Source of the DNA: Maribacter flavus
Lineage (GTDB): Bacteria > Bacteroidota > Bacteroidia > Flavobacteriales > Flavobacteriaceae
Assembly: GCF_008386635.1 (NCBI RefSeq)
Contig: NZ_VUOE01000001.1
Coordinates: 1,612,001-1,676,000, forward strand
Reading direction: 5' to 3'
DNA: 64,000 bases
In this document: positions 53,667-62,915 of the stretch, piece by piece
Layout of the letters: each line of letters begins with the position of its first letter
Position numbering within the stretch: the first letter of the stretch is position 1
Notes under the pieces: generated by a model
The model's input: the letters and a program-made list of their open reading frames with translations, nothing else
Told to the model about the DNA's origin: nothing
Databases searched by the model: none
Made by a program: the position numbers and the translations under genes

Positions 53667-54074
53667 TTACTTTTTCAAGGCGTCCCTAATTTCCATAAGC
53701 AACTCCTCGGCTGTTGGGCCTTTTGGTGCTTCCGGAGCAGGCTCCTCTTTCTTTTTGGTCTTGTTGTAGGCCTTAACGATCATAAACAGTACAAAGCCTA
53801 CGGTAATCAAGTTGATGATGGCGTTGACCCATTTTCCGTACATAATGGCATTTTCTGGTTTTGTAACCTCTCCATCGGCACCTACAACAGCTTCGTCCAA
53901 TACGATTTTCATGTCGGCAAAGTCCAGACCACCGGCAAAGTGTCCTACGATCGGCATCATTATATCTGAAACGAACCCGTTGACAACAAGACCAACGGCC
54001 CCGGCAAGTATAACCGCAACTGCCAGGTCAATGACATTTCCGGTCATAATAAAATTCTTAAATTCTTTTAGCAT
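53667..54074 (-). CDS. mscL: Large-conductance mechanosensitive channel
   Basis: 135 aa. MLKEFKNFIMTGNVIDLAVAVILAGAVG at the start is the MscL TM1 signature (shown in part), with TM2 about residues 80-103 and a C-terminal helix ending EELLMEIRDALKK. It acts as a pentameric safety valve in hypo-osmotic shock. It is a separate unit between alr and asd. Confidence 0.96.
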   Translation of the reverse strand: MLKEFKNFIMTGNVIDLAVAVILAGAVGLVVNGFVSDIMMPIVGHFAGGLDFADMKIVLDEAVVGADGEVTKPENAIMYGKWVNAIINLITVGFVLFMIVKAYNKTKKKEEPAPEAPKGPTAEELLMEIRDALKK

Positions 54075-54152
54075 GATTTAGTGTTTTATTGGTTTATAGG
54101 GATGCAATGTAAGAAAAAATAATTCTTAATAAAATGTGAAATAAATCAAATT

Positions 54153-55259
54153 TTAACTGGAATATATTCTTCTTACCCGTTGTGAAATCCCTGTAATCAA
54201 CTCATAGGAAATGGTGTTCGCGGTTTTTGCCACTTCATGGGCGGATAGCTCAGGGCCATATAGAATCACCTCATCCCCTTCCTTACTGGGGATATCCGTA
54301 ATATCGATCATGATCATATCCATACAGACGTTTCCAATAATTGGCGCCATTTGACCGTTGACCAACACAAAGGTTTTGCCCTTGCCATATTGTCTTCCAA
54401 TACCATCTGCATGGCCAATGGGCAGAGTGGCAGAGACCCTGGACGACCCTGAAACATAGGCCCTATTGTAGCCTACGGTATCATTGGGATTTAGGTGATG
54501 GATTTGGGAAATGATGGTTTTTAGGGTTGCGATGGGTTTCAGTTCCGCGTCATATTTAGCTTCATTTCCATAACCGTACAAGCCTATTCCGCTTCGTACC
54601 ATATCGTATTGTGCTTCCTGATAATTCAGGATTCCAGAAGTGTTGAGAATATGCCTTATGGGTTGAATTTTTAACCGATTGGTTACTTCAACACTTATTT
54701 CTTCAAATTTGGCAATCTGCTTTTTGGTGAACGCTTCTTCCTTAGGGTCTTCGGTGGCGGCTAAATGGGAAAATAGGGAAACAATTTTCAAAGTATCCTT
54801 ATTTCCCAATAGCTCCAAAAGGGATTCAACGTCCTTTTCCGCAAATCCCAATCGGTTCAATCCGGTATTGAACTTGATATGTACCGGATATCGATTGATT
54901 TTTTTCCGATTCAATAACGCAGTGAATTGGTTCAGGATCCCAAAGGAATACATACTGGGTTCCAACTGGAACTCGATGAGGGTTTCTAAATTAACGGGTT
55001 GGGGATGGAGTACCAAAATGGGTTTCGTAATCCCAGCTTTACGCAGGGCAACGCCTTCTTTTACATAGGCCACGGCAAAATAGTCGGTTCCCAGTTCCTG
55101 TAGTTTCAAGGCAATTTGGTCCGCATCGCTACCATAGGCAAAGGCCTTGACGACCGAAAGAAATTTGGTGCCCGGATTTAATTTGGACCGAAGAAAACGA
55201 TAATTATGTTCCAGGGACTTCAAGTCTATTTCCAGAACGGTCTCCAGGGCCTTAGGCAT
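54153..55259 (-). CDS. alr: Alanine racemase
   Basis: 368 aa. The PLP lysine is Lys38 in VVKAFAYGSDADQ (a change from the usual KANAYGHG). VRSGIGLYGYG, DTVGYNRAY (catalytic Tyr) and GNVCMDMIMIDIT follow in the C-terminal barrel. It makes D-alanine for peptidoglycan. It is a stand-alone enzyme, whereas Bacteroidetes often also encode a MurF-racemase fusion. The start overlaps the end of tdk by eight bases. Confidence 0.95.
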   Translation of the reverse strand: MPKALETVLEIDLKSLEHNYRFLRSKLNPGTKFLSVVKAFAYGSDADQIALKLQELGTDYFAVAYVKEGVALRKAGITKPILVLHPQPVNLETLIEFQLEPSMYSFGILNQFTALLNRKKINRYPVHIKFNTGLNRLGFAEKDVESLLELLGNKDTLKIVSLFSHLAATEDPKEEAFTKKQIAKFEEISVEVTNRLKIQPIRHILNTSGILNYQEAQYDMVRSGIGLYGYGNEAKYDAELKPIATLKTIISQIHHLNPNDTVGYNRAYVSGSSRVSATLPIGHADGIGRQYGKGKTFVLVNGQMAPIIGNVCMDMIMIDITDIPSKEGDEVILYGPELSAHEVAKTANTISYELITGISQRVRRIYSS

Positions 55260-55896
55260 TTGGTTTTCTATTGGGATTTTCGATTTCCACAGAATCTACC
55301 TTCATATGCTTCACTTTTTCCTTTAACATGGCCTTGTAAAAGGCACCACGGCTTAGGGGTTCATATTCGTTCGTTTCACCTAACAGGACAAGCTTGTCGT
55401 TGTTGGATTTTCGAAAGCTGTAATTGGCCAAATTCCCGGTTCTCGTACAGATGGCATGTACTTTGGTCACATATTCTGCCGTGGCCATAAGCGCCGGCAT
55501 TGGTCCAAATGGGTTGCCCTTGAAGTCCATGTCCAACCCAGCAACGATTACCCGAACCCCTTTATTGGCAAGGTCGTTGCAAACGGTAACGATTTCATCA
55601 TCAAAAAACTGTGCCTCGTCTATGCCAATAACATCGCAAGTGTCGGCCAAAATACGAATGTTCGCGGCTGCCGGTACCGGCGTGGAGCGTATTTCGTTAG
55701 CATCATGGGAAACCACCATATCGTCATCGTATCGGGTATCCACCATGGGCTTAAAGATCTCCACTTTGAGTTTGGCGAACTGTGCCCGTTTTAGCCTGCG
55801 TATCAATTCCTCGGTCTTGCCCGAAAACATGGACCCGGCAATGACTTCTATCCAGCCGAATTGTTCCTGGTGATTAACGGTATTTTCGAGAAACAT
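55252..55896 (-). CDS. tdk: Thymidine kinase, type II
   Basis: 214 aa. P-loop GSMFSGKTEELIRRL, Walker B-like GIDEAQFFDDE, and a C-terminal lasso ending NYSFRKSNNDKLVLLGE...YEPLSRGAFYK. The four zinc cysteines of most type II enzymes are reduced to one (CTRTGN; SRGAFYK replaces CRxCY), a loss I recall in other flavobacterial sequences. It phosphorylates thymidine in salvage and is translationally coupled to alr. Confidence 0.94.
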   Translation of the reverse strand: MFLENTVNHQEQFGWIEVIAGSMFSGKTEELIRRLKRAQFAKLKVEIFKPMVDTRYDDDMVVSHDANEIRSTPVPAAANIRILADTCDVIGIDEAQFFDDEIVTVCNDLANKGVRVIVAGLDMDFKGNPFGPMPALMATAEYVTKVHAICTRTGNLANYSFRKSNNDKLVLLGETNEYEPLSRGAFYKAMLKEKVKHMKVDSVEIENPNRKPNA

Positions 55897-56002
55897 TTTG
55901 TATTTTTAAACGAAAATAAGGGGTTTTTCCGTTCTATTTATAGAATCTTAAAGTTATTAAAAAAAGGAGCGGCTTTCGCGCGGAATAAACTAATTTGTAG
56001 TT

Positions 56003-56686
56003 ATGAAGGAAAAATTAAGGGCAGATTTGATTAAAATGTCCACGGACATCATTACTTCCAGGGAGATAAATGATATTACGGACTTGTACGAAGCTGCCAA
56101 GAAACTTTACGAGAAGATTGCGGTACTCAAGTTTATAGAAGAGGAACTGAACGACATTCAGGTGGACGTTTCCAAAAACATCATTGCCGAAAAGTTCGAG
56201 AAAATGGCGAATGCCGTGATGCGCGCCAATACCTCTGTTCCCGAAAGCAATCCACATGAGGAGGATATCATGACACCGGGTATGGAAACCATAAAGGATA
56301 TGGTTTCAGAAATGCCCAATTCTGAAAATTTGGAAGAAGTCTTGACGGAGTTCATGTCCAAACCGGATTTGATGAAGAACGACAAGGAGTTGTTCATGCC
56401 CCCGCCAACTTCCAAAAAACAGGAGACCCCTAAATCCTTGAACGAGCGATTGGCAACAAGGGAACTTCAAGTAGATCTTAACAACAGGCTCGGTTTTATA
56501 AAACATCTTTTTAACGGCAGTGCAGAGGATTACAATAGGGTATTGTCCCAATTGAGTACCATCGACAGCCATGAGCGTTCCGTATCATTCATTAAGAATA
56601 TGGTAAAACCGGATTATGATAATTGGGAAGGAAAGGAAGAGTATGAGATGCGGTTTATGGAACTCATAGAACGTAGATTTTTATAA
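56003..56686 (+). CDS. Conserved hypothetical helical protein
   Basis: 227 aa, cytoplasmic, no signal peptide. An N-terminal coiled segment (ITDLYEAAKKLYEKIAVL) is followed by an acidic linker (residues about 75-150) and a compact C-terminal region LNNRLGFIKHLFNGSAEDYN. I know similar proteins in flavobacteria at this place, between tdk and rsmI, but none with a function. It is transcribed away from tdk and followed by a terminator. Confidence 0.8.
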   Translation: MKEKLRADLIKMSTDIITSREINDITDLYEAAKKLYEKIAVLKFIEEELNDIQVDVSKNIIAEKFEKMANAVMRANTSVPESNPHEEDIMTPGMETIKDMVSEMPNSENLEEVLTEFMSKPDLMKNDKELFMPPPTSKKQETPKSLNERLATRELQVDLNNRLGFIKHLFNGSAEDYNRVLSQLSTIDSHERSVSFIKNMVKPDYDNWEGKEEYEMRFMELIERRFL

Positions 56687-56711
56687 AGCGACGGTATTTT
56701 TATAGCAATAA

Positions 56712-56740
56712 GGCCCAGCACTTGGTGTTGGGTCTTTACT
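56712..56740 (+). terminator. Terminator after the hypothetical gene
   Basis: GGCCCAGCAC-TTG-GTGTTGGGTC, a 10-bp stem with two G-T pairs, then TTTACTTTT. Confidence 0.75.
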
Positions 56741-56749
56741 TTTGTAACC

Positions 56750-57421
56750 ATGGGAAAACTATATATTGTGCCTACGCCCATTGGCAATTTGGAGGATATC
56801 ACCTTAAGGGCCATTCGGGTCTTAAAGGAGGCCGATTTGATTTTGGCCGAAGATACCCGTACCAGTGGAAAGCTTTTACAACATTTGGAGGTATCTACGC
56901 CCATGCAGAGCCATCATATGCATAATGAACATAAAACCGTATCCGGACTTGTGGATCGCATCCAGGCAGGTACTACAATTGCCTTGATTTCAGATGCGGG
57001 GACGCCCGCCATTTCCGATCCTGGGTTTTTATTGACCCGCGCCTGTGTGGAAGCGGGTGTGGAAGTGGAATGCCTGCCCGGGGCCACGGCCTTTGTACCC
57101 GCCTTGGTTAACAGTGGCCTGCCCAATGATAAATTTGTTTTTGAAGGTTTTTTGCCAGTTAAAAAAGGAAGACAGACCCGACTGACTTTTTTGTCCGAAG
57201 AAACCAGAACGATGATTTTTTACGAATCCCCGCATAAACTGCTAAAGACCTTGGCCAATTTTGTGGAATATTTTGGTGTGGACAGGCCCGTTTCCGTTTC
57301 TAGGGAACTTACCAAAATGTACGAGGAAACCATCCGTGGCACCGCCGAGGAAGTACTAAAGCATTACACCGAAAAGCCTCCAAAAGGAGAGATAGTGATT
57401 GTGGTTGGGGGGAAAAAGTAA
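56750..57421 (+). CDS. rsmI: 16S rRNA (cytidine(1402)-2'-O)-methyltransferase
   Basis: 223 aa. YIVPTPIGNLEDITLRAI, ILAEDTRTSGKLL, ALISDAGTPAISDPG and CLPGATAFVPALVNSG are the tetrapyrrole-methylase-fold motifs of RsmI. It methylates C1402 of 16S rRNA in the decoding centre using SAM. TACTTTTG at 56737-56744, a perfect -7 box, lies only five bases before the ATG, so the transcript may be nearly leaderless. Confidence 0.95.
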   Translation: MGKLYIVPTPIGNLEDITLRAIRVLKEADLILAEDTRTSGKLLQHLEVSTPMQSHHMHNEHKTVSGLVDRIQAGTTIALISDAGTPAISDPGFLLTRACVEAGVEVECLPGATAFVPALVNSGLPNDKFVFEGFLPVKKGRQTRLTFLSEETRTMIFYESPHKLLKTLANFVEYFGVDRPVSVSRELTKMYEETIRGTAEEVLKHYTEKPPKGEIVIVVGGKK

Positions 57422-57532
57422 GTATTTCCTTCTTAACATTTGAATGAAGCGATATCATTTCGTGATTGTTAATTCTTGCCATAAGCTATAATTTTCCAGT
57501 AGGACTGTGTATCTTGGCGGCGAAATTCAGAA

Positions 57533-57907
57533 ATGAGAAAAAATCTGTCATTACTTTTTACCTTACTATACTTTATGGCCATGGTAAAGCCGGTAATGCC
57601 CGTATTGGAGTATCTATATAACCAAGATTATATTGCCGAGGTTCTTTGTATCAACAAGGACAAGCCCATGCTTAATTGTGATGGTAAATGTTACTTGGCC
57701 CAAATGATCAAAGAGCAACAAAAGGAAAAACAGCATCAGGATGTTCCTTCGGCAGATTTAAGGGAATACCCGATTGGATTCGTAAGTATTTTTGAACCCT
57801 CCTTTTTTTCATCGGATTTCACCAAAAAAAACGCATTACCCTGGAGTAACAGTTACCTAGGGCAACATGTTTCTTCCATTTTTCACCCTCCCAATTTTTT
57901 AGTTTAA
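57533..57907 (+). CDS. Small secreted Cys-rich protein of unknown function
   Basis: 124 aa with an uncleaved anchor or signal at residues 5-25. The conserved part is VLCINKDKPMLNCDGKCYLA with Cys39, Cys49 and Cys53, a possible metal or disulfide site, followed by a Lys/Gln-rich stretch (EQQKEKQHQ). I recall such proteins only as hypotheticals in flavobacteria. Placement before the MbnP/MbnH genes suggests a metal-related role; the 259-bp gap between them holds no gene, so they may be separate units. Confidence 0.65.
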   Translation: MRKNLSLLFTLLYFMAMVKPVMPVLEYLYNQDYIAEVLCINKDKPMLNCDGKCYLAQMIKEQQKEKQHQDVPSADLREYPIGFVSIFEPSFFSSDFTKKNALPWSNSYLGQHVSSIFHPPNFLV

Positions 57908-58166
57908 ATAGCGTATTGGAATACCTTTTTCATTGTAGATGAAGATGGTGGCCTTTAGCAATTAACCTTTTGCTGATTAAGTTGCATCAGGGAACATTTG
58001 CGTATTCAATTCATTCGGTTTGGGCACAAAAAAAGTTAGTGGCCCTGCCTTAATATAAACTAGTATGAAATGAACCATAACAAGTCTTGATACCCATTGA
58101 GATGTCCCTATAGCTGTGGGGATGGCGAATTGCATATGACCTATGACAAACATTAAAAATAAACAG

Positions 58167-58967
58167 ATGAAAACTATATATAAGCTATTATTGCCCCTTT
58201 TTTCCATAATTATCCTTGTAGGATGCAGTGACGATGACAACATGCAAGAATTGACAGGGGAAGGTATCGTAAAACTTTCCTTTGACAATGCCGTTGGTTC
58301 AGATGACCTGTTGTTGGGGTCTTCCGGTTATACCAATTCACAGAACGAGGTCTTGACCATTACACGGCTCAACTATATCGTTAGTAATTTTACCCTTACC
58401 AATGACAAGGGCGAGAAATTTACATATCCTAAGGATGATAGCTATTTTGTAACCAGTGAGGAGACTGGAGAAACTGAAATCTCCTTGACGAACATTCCGG
58501 CGGGCAGATATGTTTCCGTAACATTTGGCATTGGTGTAGACCAAGAGAAATACCTACAAGGAGCCGAAGGCCAAGGTACTTTTTTGGCCAAGGCCGAAGC
58601 TACCAATATGATGTGGGCGTGGCAGGCAGGATATAAATTCTTGAACTTTGAAGGAACTTTTACTTCCCAATCCGTAACTGAGCCAACTAATTTCAAGGTG
58701 CATATGGGCAGTCATGGCTCAAGTTTGGACAACTACAAGGAAGTTACCTTGAATTTGGGAACGGAAGCTTTGGTAAGTGATGAAATGACCCCAATAATCC
58801 ATTTGGTGGCAGATGCGAATGCCATTTTGGACGGGGCCAATAAACTTTCCCTCTCCGAACAGGCCGTTATCATGGTAAGTGAGGAAAAATCCCCAAAAGT
58901 GGCGGCGAACGTGTCGGGCATGTTTACGGTGGACCATGTGCATAATGGTACTGGTGACACACACTAA
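58167..58967 (+). CDS. MbnP-like copper-binding lipoprotein
   Basis: 266 aa from the ATG at 58167, which places the lipobox IILVGC properly. The MbnP family pattern is visible: LNYIVSNFTLTNDKGE, a long beta-sandwich, ATNMMWAWQAGYKFLNFEG with Trp150 and Trp152, and a His-containing tail DHVHNGTGDTH. In methanotrophs MbnP binds copper after its partner MbnH converts a tryptophan to kynurenine; the MMWAWQ tryptophans are the natural candidates here. The MbnH homologue follows 52 bases later. Confidence 0.85.
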   Translation: MKTIYKLLLPLFSIIILVGCSDDDNMQELTGEGIVKLSFDNAVGSDDLLLGSSGYTNSQNEVLTITRLNYIVSNFTLTNDKGEKFTYPKDDSYFVTSEETGETEISLTNIPAGRYVSVTFGIGVDQEKYLQGAEGQGTFLAKAEATNMMWAWQAGYKFLNFEGTFTSQSVTEPTNFKVHMGSHGSSLDNYKEVTLNLGTEALVSDEMTPIIHLVADANAILDGANKLSLSEQAVIMVSEEKSPKVAANVSGMFTVDHVHNGTGDTH

Positions 58968-59019
58968 TATGGAATTGGGCTGTTACGGCAGCCCAACTTT
59001 CTTCACTAAAAAAGTAAGG

Positions 59020-60063
59020 ATGAAATTTTTATATAGCATTTTGATGCTGGGCGTTTTTATGTCCTGCTCCAATGATGACGAATATGCCAGCTTTGCAGAA
59101 AACGAACAATTGGCGTTCACTGTTCCCAAAAACTTTCCGGAAATGGTCTACGACATTGAGAGCAACCCGCCAACAAAATTCGGTTTTGAACTGGGTAAAA
59201 AATTGTTTTATGATGGCAAACTTTCCTCCAACGGATTTATTTCCTGCGGATTTTGCCATGAACAACGTTTTGCCTTTACCCATCACGGGCATCAGTTTAG
59301 TCACGGGGTGAACGATTTATCGGGCACAAGGAATACACCTTCAGTAGCGAACATGGCCTTTTTGAATGAGTTTTCTTGGGACGGTGCCACGTCCCACTTG
59401 GACCTCTTTCCCATTATCCCTATTACCAATGAAGTTGAAATGGGCGAGACCATGACTGGGGTCATGACAAAGATTCAAGCCGACCGTGAATATCAAAGGG
59501 CCTTTGAGGCCGCCTTTGAGGAGGGTGGCGTTAGTACCGAGAATTTTTTAAAGGCGCTGTCCCAATTTATGGTCATGATGATTTCTTCCAATTCCAAATA
59601 TGATAAATACATAAGAGGGGAAGATGGTGTACAGTTCACTGAAAAAGAGGCGTATGGTTTGGATGTATTTAATGAAAAATGTGCATCGTGCCACGCCACG
59701 GATTTATTCACCGATAGTAGTTTTAGGAACAACGGTCTGCCCCCAAATCCTTCCTTGAACGATTTGGGAAGGGCGGAGGTCAGTGGCAAGGCAAGTGACA
59801 ATTACAAGTTTAAGGTTCCTAGCCTCAGGAATGTTGCCCTAACGGCGCCCTATATGCACGATGGTAGGTTTGGCAGCTTGGAATCCGTTCTTAATTTTTA
59901 TACCCGGGGCATGGTAGATTCCCCAACCTTGGACGAGACTTTGAGAAATGGGGAAGAACTGGGTATTCCATTGGATGATGAGGAAAAGGAAGGACTCTTG
60001 GCCTTCTTACAAACTTTAACGGACGACACTTTTATCAACGATAAACGATTTTCAGAATATTGA
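59020..60063 (+). CDS. MbnH-like di-haem cytochrome c peroxidase family lipoprotein
   Basis: 347 aa from the ATG at 59020; longer frames upstream overlap the MbnP gene and lack a signal. Lipobox VFMSC. Two haem sites, Cys76-Cys79-His80 (SCGFCHEQ) and Cys221-Cys224-His225 (CASCHATD), with bacterial-peroxidase motifs GTRNTPSVANMAF and VPSLRNVALTAPYMHDG. Next to MbnP it is more likely an MbnH-type enzyme, which uses high-valent haem to oxidise a Trp of the partner, than a peroxide scavenger. It ends two bases before the next gene. Confidence 0.87.
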   Translation: MKFLYSILMLGVFMSCSNDDEYASFAENEQLAFTVPKNFPEMVYDIESNPPTKFGFELGKKLFYDGKLSSNGFISCGFCHEQRFAFTHHGHQFSHGVNDLSGTRNTPSVANMAFLNEFSWDGATSHLDLFPIIPITNEVEMGETMTGVMTKIQADREYQRAFEAAFEEGGVSTENFLKALSQFMVMMISSNSKYDKYIRGEDGVQFTEKEAYGLDVFNEKCASCHATDLFTDSSFRNNGLPPNPSLNDLGRAEVSGKASDNYKFKVPSLRNVALTAPYMHDGRFGSLESVLNFYTRGMVDSPTLDETLRNGEELGIPLDDEEKEGLLAFLQTLTDDTFINDKRFSEY

Positions 60064-60065
60064 TA

Positions 60066-61043
60066 ATGAAAAAATACATAAGCTTTCTTTTGTTCTTGGT
60101 CGTTGCTTCCTTTTTGCGGGCCAACGAATCAATAAACGGTACCAATACCGATCCATGTATCTGGGCAGGTACCATGTTCGAGGATTTTTGTGACACCTGT
60201 GGATGTGGCGGTAATGGTGGTAGTATGGGGTTTGGGACCGGGTTGAACAATAACTTTATAGGGTTACGGTACATTGGTCAGAAATATCGGTCGCGCGATG
60301 GTATTTTTGCCAATTCGCCTTGGATAAACGAAAATTTCAACACCGTGCAGGTCTGGGGGAATTTCCCCATAGGAAAGAGGGTTTTGGTCAATACGTTGAT
60401 TCCCTTTCATTCCCACAACCGAAGGTTTTCGGATAACTCGGAACAAACAATCAGCGGTATCGGCGATGCAACCGTACTTGCCTACTACCAATTGATCGCC
60501 CCCCTTCCTGATAGTATAATTTCCATTAAGCCCAAGCATATATTGCAATTGGGAGGAGGGGTCAAAGCACCCACGGGAAGTTTTAAGGAAGAAAATTTGG
60601 AGGGCAGTGTTAATCCTAGTTTTCAGTTGGGAACAGGTAGCTGGGACTATATTTTAGCGGCCAACTATGGGCTTACCCACAGAAATTGGGGAATTTCCGC
60701 GCTTGTAAACTATACCATAAAAACGGAAAATAGTGTCTCATACCTATTTGGGAATCAATGGAACCTGGCCGTTAATACTTTTAAGACCTATTACCTATCG
60801 GATAGTTGGTCGTTTACACCACAATTGGGTCTTGGGGCTGAATTTTTTGAAAAAAACAAGGAATTTGGACTTTTGGTTAACGATACGGGCGGGGACGTTT
60901 ACTTTGGCCGATTGGGGCTCGAGGCCAATTACAATAGGTTTGCCTTGGGAATTTCAAGTATGCTGCCCATAGCCCAAAATTTGAACAATGGGAAGGTAGA
61001 AGTGAAAAATCGGGTAATGCTATATCTCAATTTTAACATTTGA
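60066..61043 (+). CDS. Outer-membrane beta-barrel protein of the MbnP/MbnH cluster
   Basis: 325 aa from the ATG at 60066. Signal peptide ending LRANE. Near the mature N-terminus is a Cys cluster (CIWAGT...FCDTCGCGG; Cys31, 42, 45, 47). The rest is a chain of amphipathic strands with aromatic girdles and a C-terminal strand ending LYLNFNI, typical of outer-membrane barrels. Similar barrels next to MbnP/MbnH genes are annotated as transporters. Coupled to MbnH by the two-base gap, it may be the metal or ligand port of the system. Confidence 0.75.
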   Translation: MKKYISFLLFLVVASFLRANESINGTNTDPCIWAGTMFEDFCDTCGCGGNGGSMGFGTGLNNNFIGLRYIGQKYRSRDGIFANSPWINENFNTVQVWGNFPIGKRVLVNTLIPFHSHNRRFSDNSEQTISGIGDATVLAYYQLIAPLPDSIISIKPKHILQLGGGVKAPTGSFKEENLEGSVNPSFQLGTGSWDYILAANYGLTHRNWGISALVNYTIKTENSVSYLFGNQWNLAVNTFKTYYLSDSWSFTPQLGLGAEFFEKNKEFGLLVNDTGGDVYFGRLGLEANYNRFALGISSMLPIAQNLNNGKVEVKNRVMLYLNFNI

Positions 61044-61069
61044 AATAAAATTTAGCTTAAATTGAACCC

Positions 61070-62197
61070 ATGTGGGTACCATGGGTTATTTCCGGTTTTA
61101 CCGTGATTGCGGTTTATTTTTTGGACCGATGGGAAAATAGGCATATAAAATCTTTGTTCGATTGGGTACCGGCCATTTTGTTGGCCTATATTATCCCTGC
61201 CCTTATTTCGTATGTTTTCAACGTAGACTATTCCCAGGCTGAAATCCATAATTTCAGCCGGGATTACTTTATTCCCTTGGCCATTATCGCCGTGATGAGT
61301 AGTTTGTCCTTGGGTCAGTTGAAGTCCATAGGGTATAAGCCGATATTGGTTTTTCTGGCGGGCTCTTTTTTTATAGCGGTTTTCCCGATAGTCCTTATGC
61401 TACTTTTTTCAGAATCCGAGTTGATTTCAAAGACCTTGGTAACGGAAAACTATTGGATGGGCATTCCGCCCATTGTGGGCAGTTGGATCGGGGGAAGTAC
61501 GAGTCAGCTCGTATTAAAGGAGTTGGTGGAATGCCCGGAGAATATCTTTTTGACGGTTTTGGTGATGGACAATATTTTGGTGAATGTCTGGACGATTTTG
61601 ATGTTCCAGACCATCAAAAAGAGTGAAATATTAAATAAGTGGTTTAGGGTATCGGATGTTGCCATTCCAGAGGATATCCGTTTGGAAAAGGGAAGCAAAT
61701 GGAATCCATGGTTATGTGCCTTGGTGCTTTTGATCATTGTGGTTTTTAGCAATTACCTTATTGACAGCTTCATTGTAAAAGTGGTGCTACTTTCGTTTGT
61801 AGGGTTGGGATTGAGCAATTTTATACCGAAATGGAACTTTGGATTCGCCCTAAAGGCAGGGGGAATCCTAATTATTGTGGTGATGGCGGTTTTGGGATTG
61901 AAATTGCAGATTGCCACGTTGGGCTTCAACCTACCTTTTTTCGGGTTTTTATGCGTGTGGCTTTTGGGACATTTTATTTTTATGGTCTTGGTGGCCAAAT
62001 TGCTGAACGTAAACATGGCCTGGGTGCCTATCGCCAGTATGGCCAATGTAGGCGGAATTGCCACGGCTCCGGCGGTTACGGCGGCCTATAACCTCAAGTG
62101 GATGCCCCATGCCATAGTGTTGGCCATTTTAAGTATGGCAACCGGTACCTTTTGGGGAATGTTGACGATTTGGTTGTTTAGGGCTTTTGTGGTGTAA
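61070..62197 (+). CDS. DUF819 family membrane protein
   Basis: 375 aa, about ten membrane helices. IGGSTSQLVLKELV and NVGGIATAPAVTAAYN are the paired motifs of DUF819 (YjcL-like), an uncharacterised family with an inverted-repeat transporter fold. The spacing of 26 bases from the barrel gene allows co-transcription, but DUF819 genes occur in many contexts. Confidence 0.9.
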   Translation: MWVPWVISGFTVIAVYFLDRWENRHIKSLFDWVPAILLAYIIPALISYVFNVDYSQAEIHNFSRDYFIPLAIIAVMSSLSLGQLKSIGYKPILVFLAGSFFIAVFPIVLMLLFSESELISKTLVTENYWMGIPPIVGSWIGGSTSQLVLKELVECPENIFLTVLVMDNILVNVWTILMFQTIKKSEILNKWFRVSDVAIPEDIRLEKGSKWNPWLCALVLLIIVVFSNYLIDSFIVKVVLLSFVGLGLSNFIPKWNFGFALKAGGILIIVVMAVLGLKLQIATLGFNLPFFGFLCVWLLGHFIFMVLVAKLLNVNMAWVPIASMANVGGIATAPAVTAAYNLKWMPHAIVLAILSMATGTFWGMLTIWLFRAFVV

Positions 62198-62225
62198 ATG
62201 AGCAGGTTTTAAAAACAAATTACTT

Positions 62226-62248
62226 CTCGACTGCGCTCGAAGTGACAG
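62226..62248. repeat. REP-like core
   Basis: CTCGACTGCGCTCGAAGTGA and the following CAG make one copy of the family also seen at 24639-24661 (reading CTCGACTCCGCTCGAATTGA). Confidence 0.65.
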
Positions 62249-62285
62249 AAAAATCACTTTTTTACCAACAACCATAAACTTTTAA

Positions 62286-62888
62286 CTAATACAGAGAGCC
62301 ATCATGCTTCCCTTTCTCCCAACCATGTTTGCCTAAATATTGGTCGGCACTTTGTACCGCTCCATCCTCAATGGAAGTTCCCATGGAGTCGTTCCATCGG
62401 TTTAGGTAACCGAATAGGGAAATTACCCCTAGCATTTCCACAATTTCGCCTTCGTCCCAATAGTTGTACAGTCGTGCTTTTATTTCGGCATCCACGGCAT
62501 TGGGTACTTGGGAGGCTTGCAGTGAAAAATCCAATGCGGCCCTTTCCGCATCGGAGAAAGCTGGATGGGTACGGTATTCCCAAATATTGTCCAGTTGCTC
62601 CTGTTCTGCGCCATAACGTTCGGCGGCCCGAATGGCATGGGCCTGGCAATAGCGGCATCCCGTAGCGTTACTACTTACCCAGGCAATCATTCTTTTTAAT
62701 GCCGAAGTGACCCTTCCCTCATTGGCCATGACAGCTTTGTTGAGATTGATAAAGGCTTTGGATATGGCAGGCCGGTGCTGCATGGTCAATACGGAATTAG
62801 GGCAAAAGCCCAAAGTCTCGTTGAAGAATTTGGCCAATTTTTTTGTTTCGGGGTCGTGGCTGGGGTCCAAAGGATTTACAAGTGCCAT
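62286..62888 (-). CDS. AhpD-like carboxymuconolactone decarboxylase family protein
   Basis: 200 aa. The active site is CRYCQAHAIRAAE with Cys78, Cys81 and His84, the CxxCxxH of AhpD-like peroxidase-related proteins, inside an all-helical fold. It is probably a thiol peroxidase or disulfide reductase against peroxides. It is divergent from osmC, another thiol peroxidase, 58 bases away, so the pair may answer oxidative stress together. Confidence 0.88.
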   Translation of the reverse strand: MALVNPLDPSHDPETKKLAKFFNETLGFCPNSVLTMQHRPAISKAFINLNKAVMANEGRVTSALKRMIAWVSSNATGCRYCQAHAIRAAERYGAEQEQLDNIWEYRTHPAFSDAERAALDFSLQASQVPNAVDAEIKARLYNYWDEGEIVEMLGVISLFGYLNRWNDSMGTSIEDGAVQSADQYLGKHGWEKGKHDGSLY

Positions 62889-62915
62889 AGGCTATTTTTT
62901 GGAGGTTAATTATGG

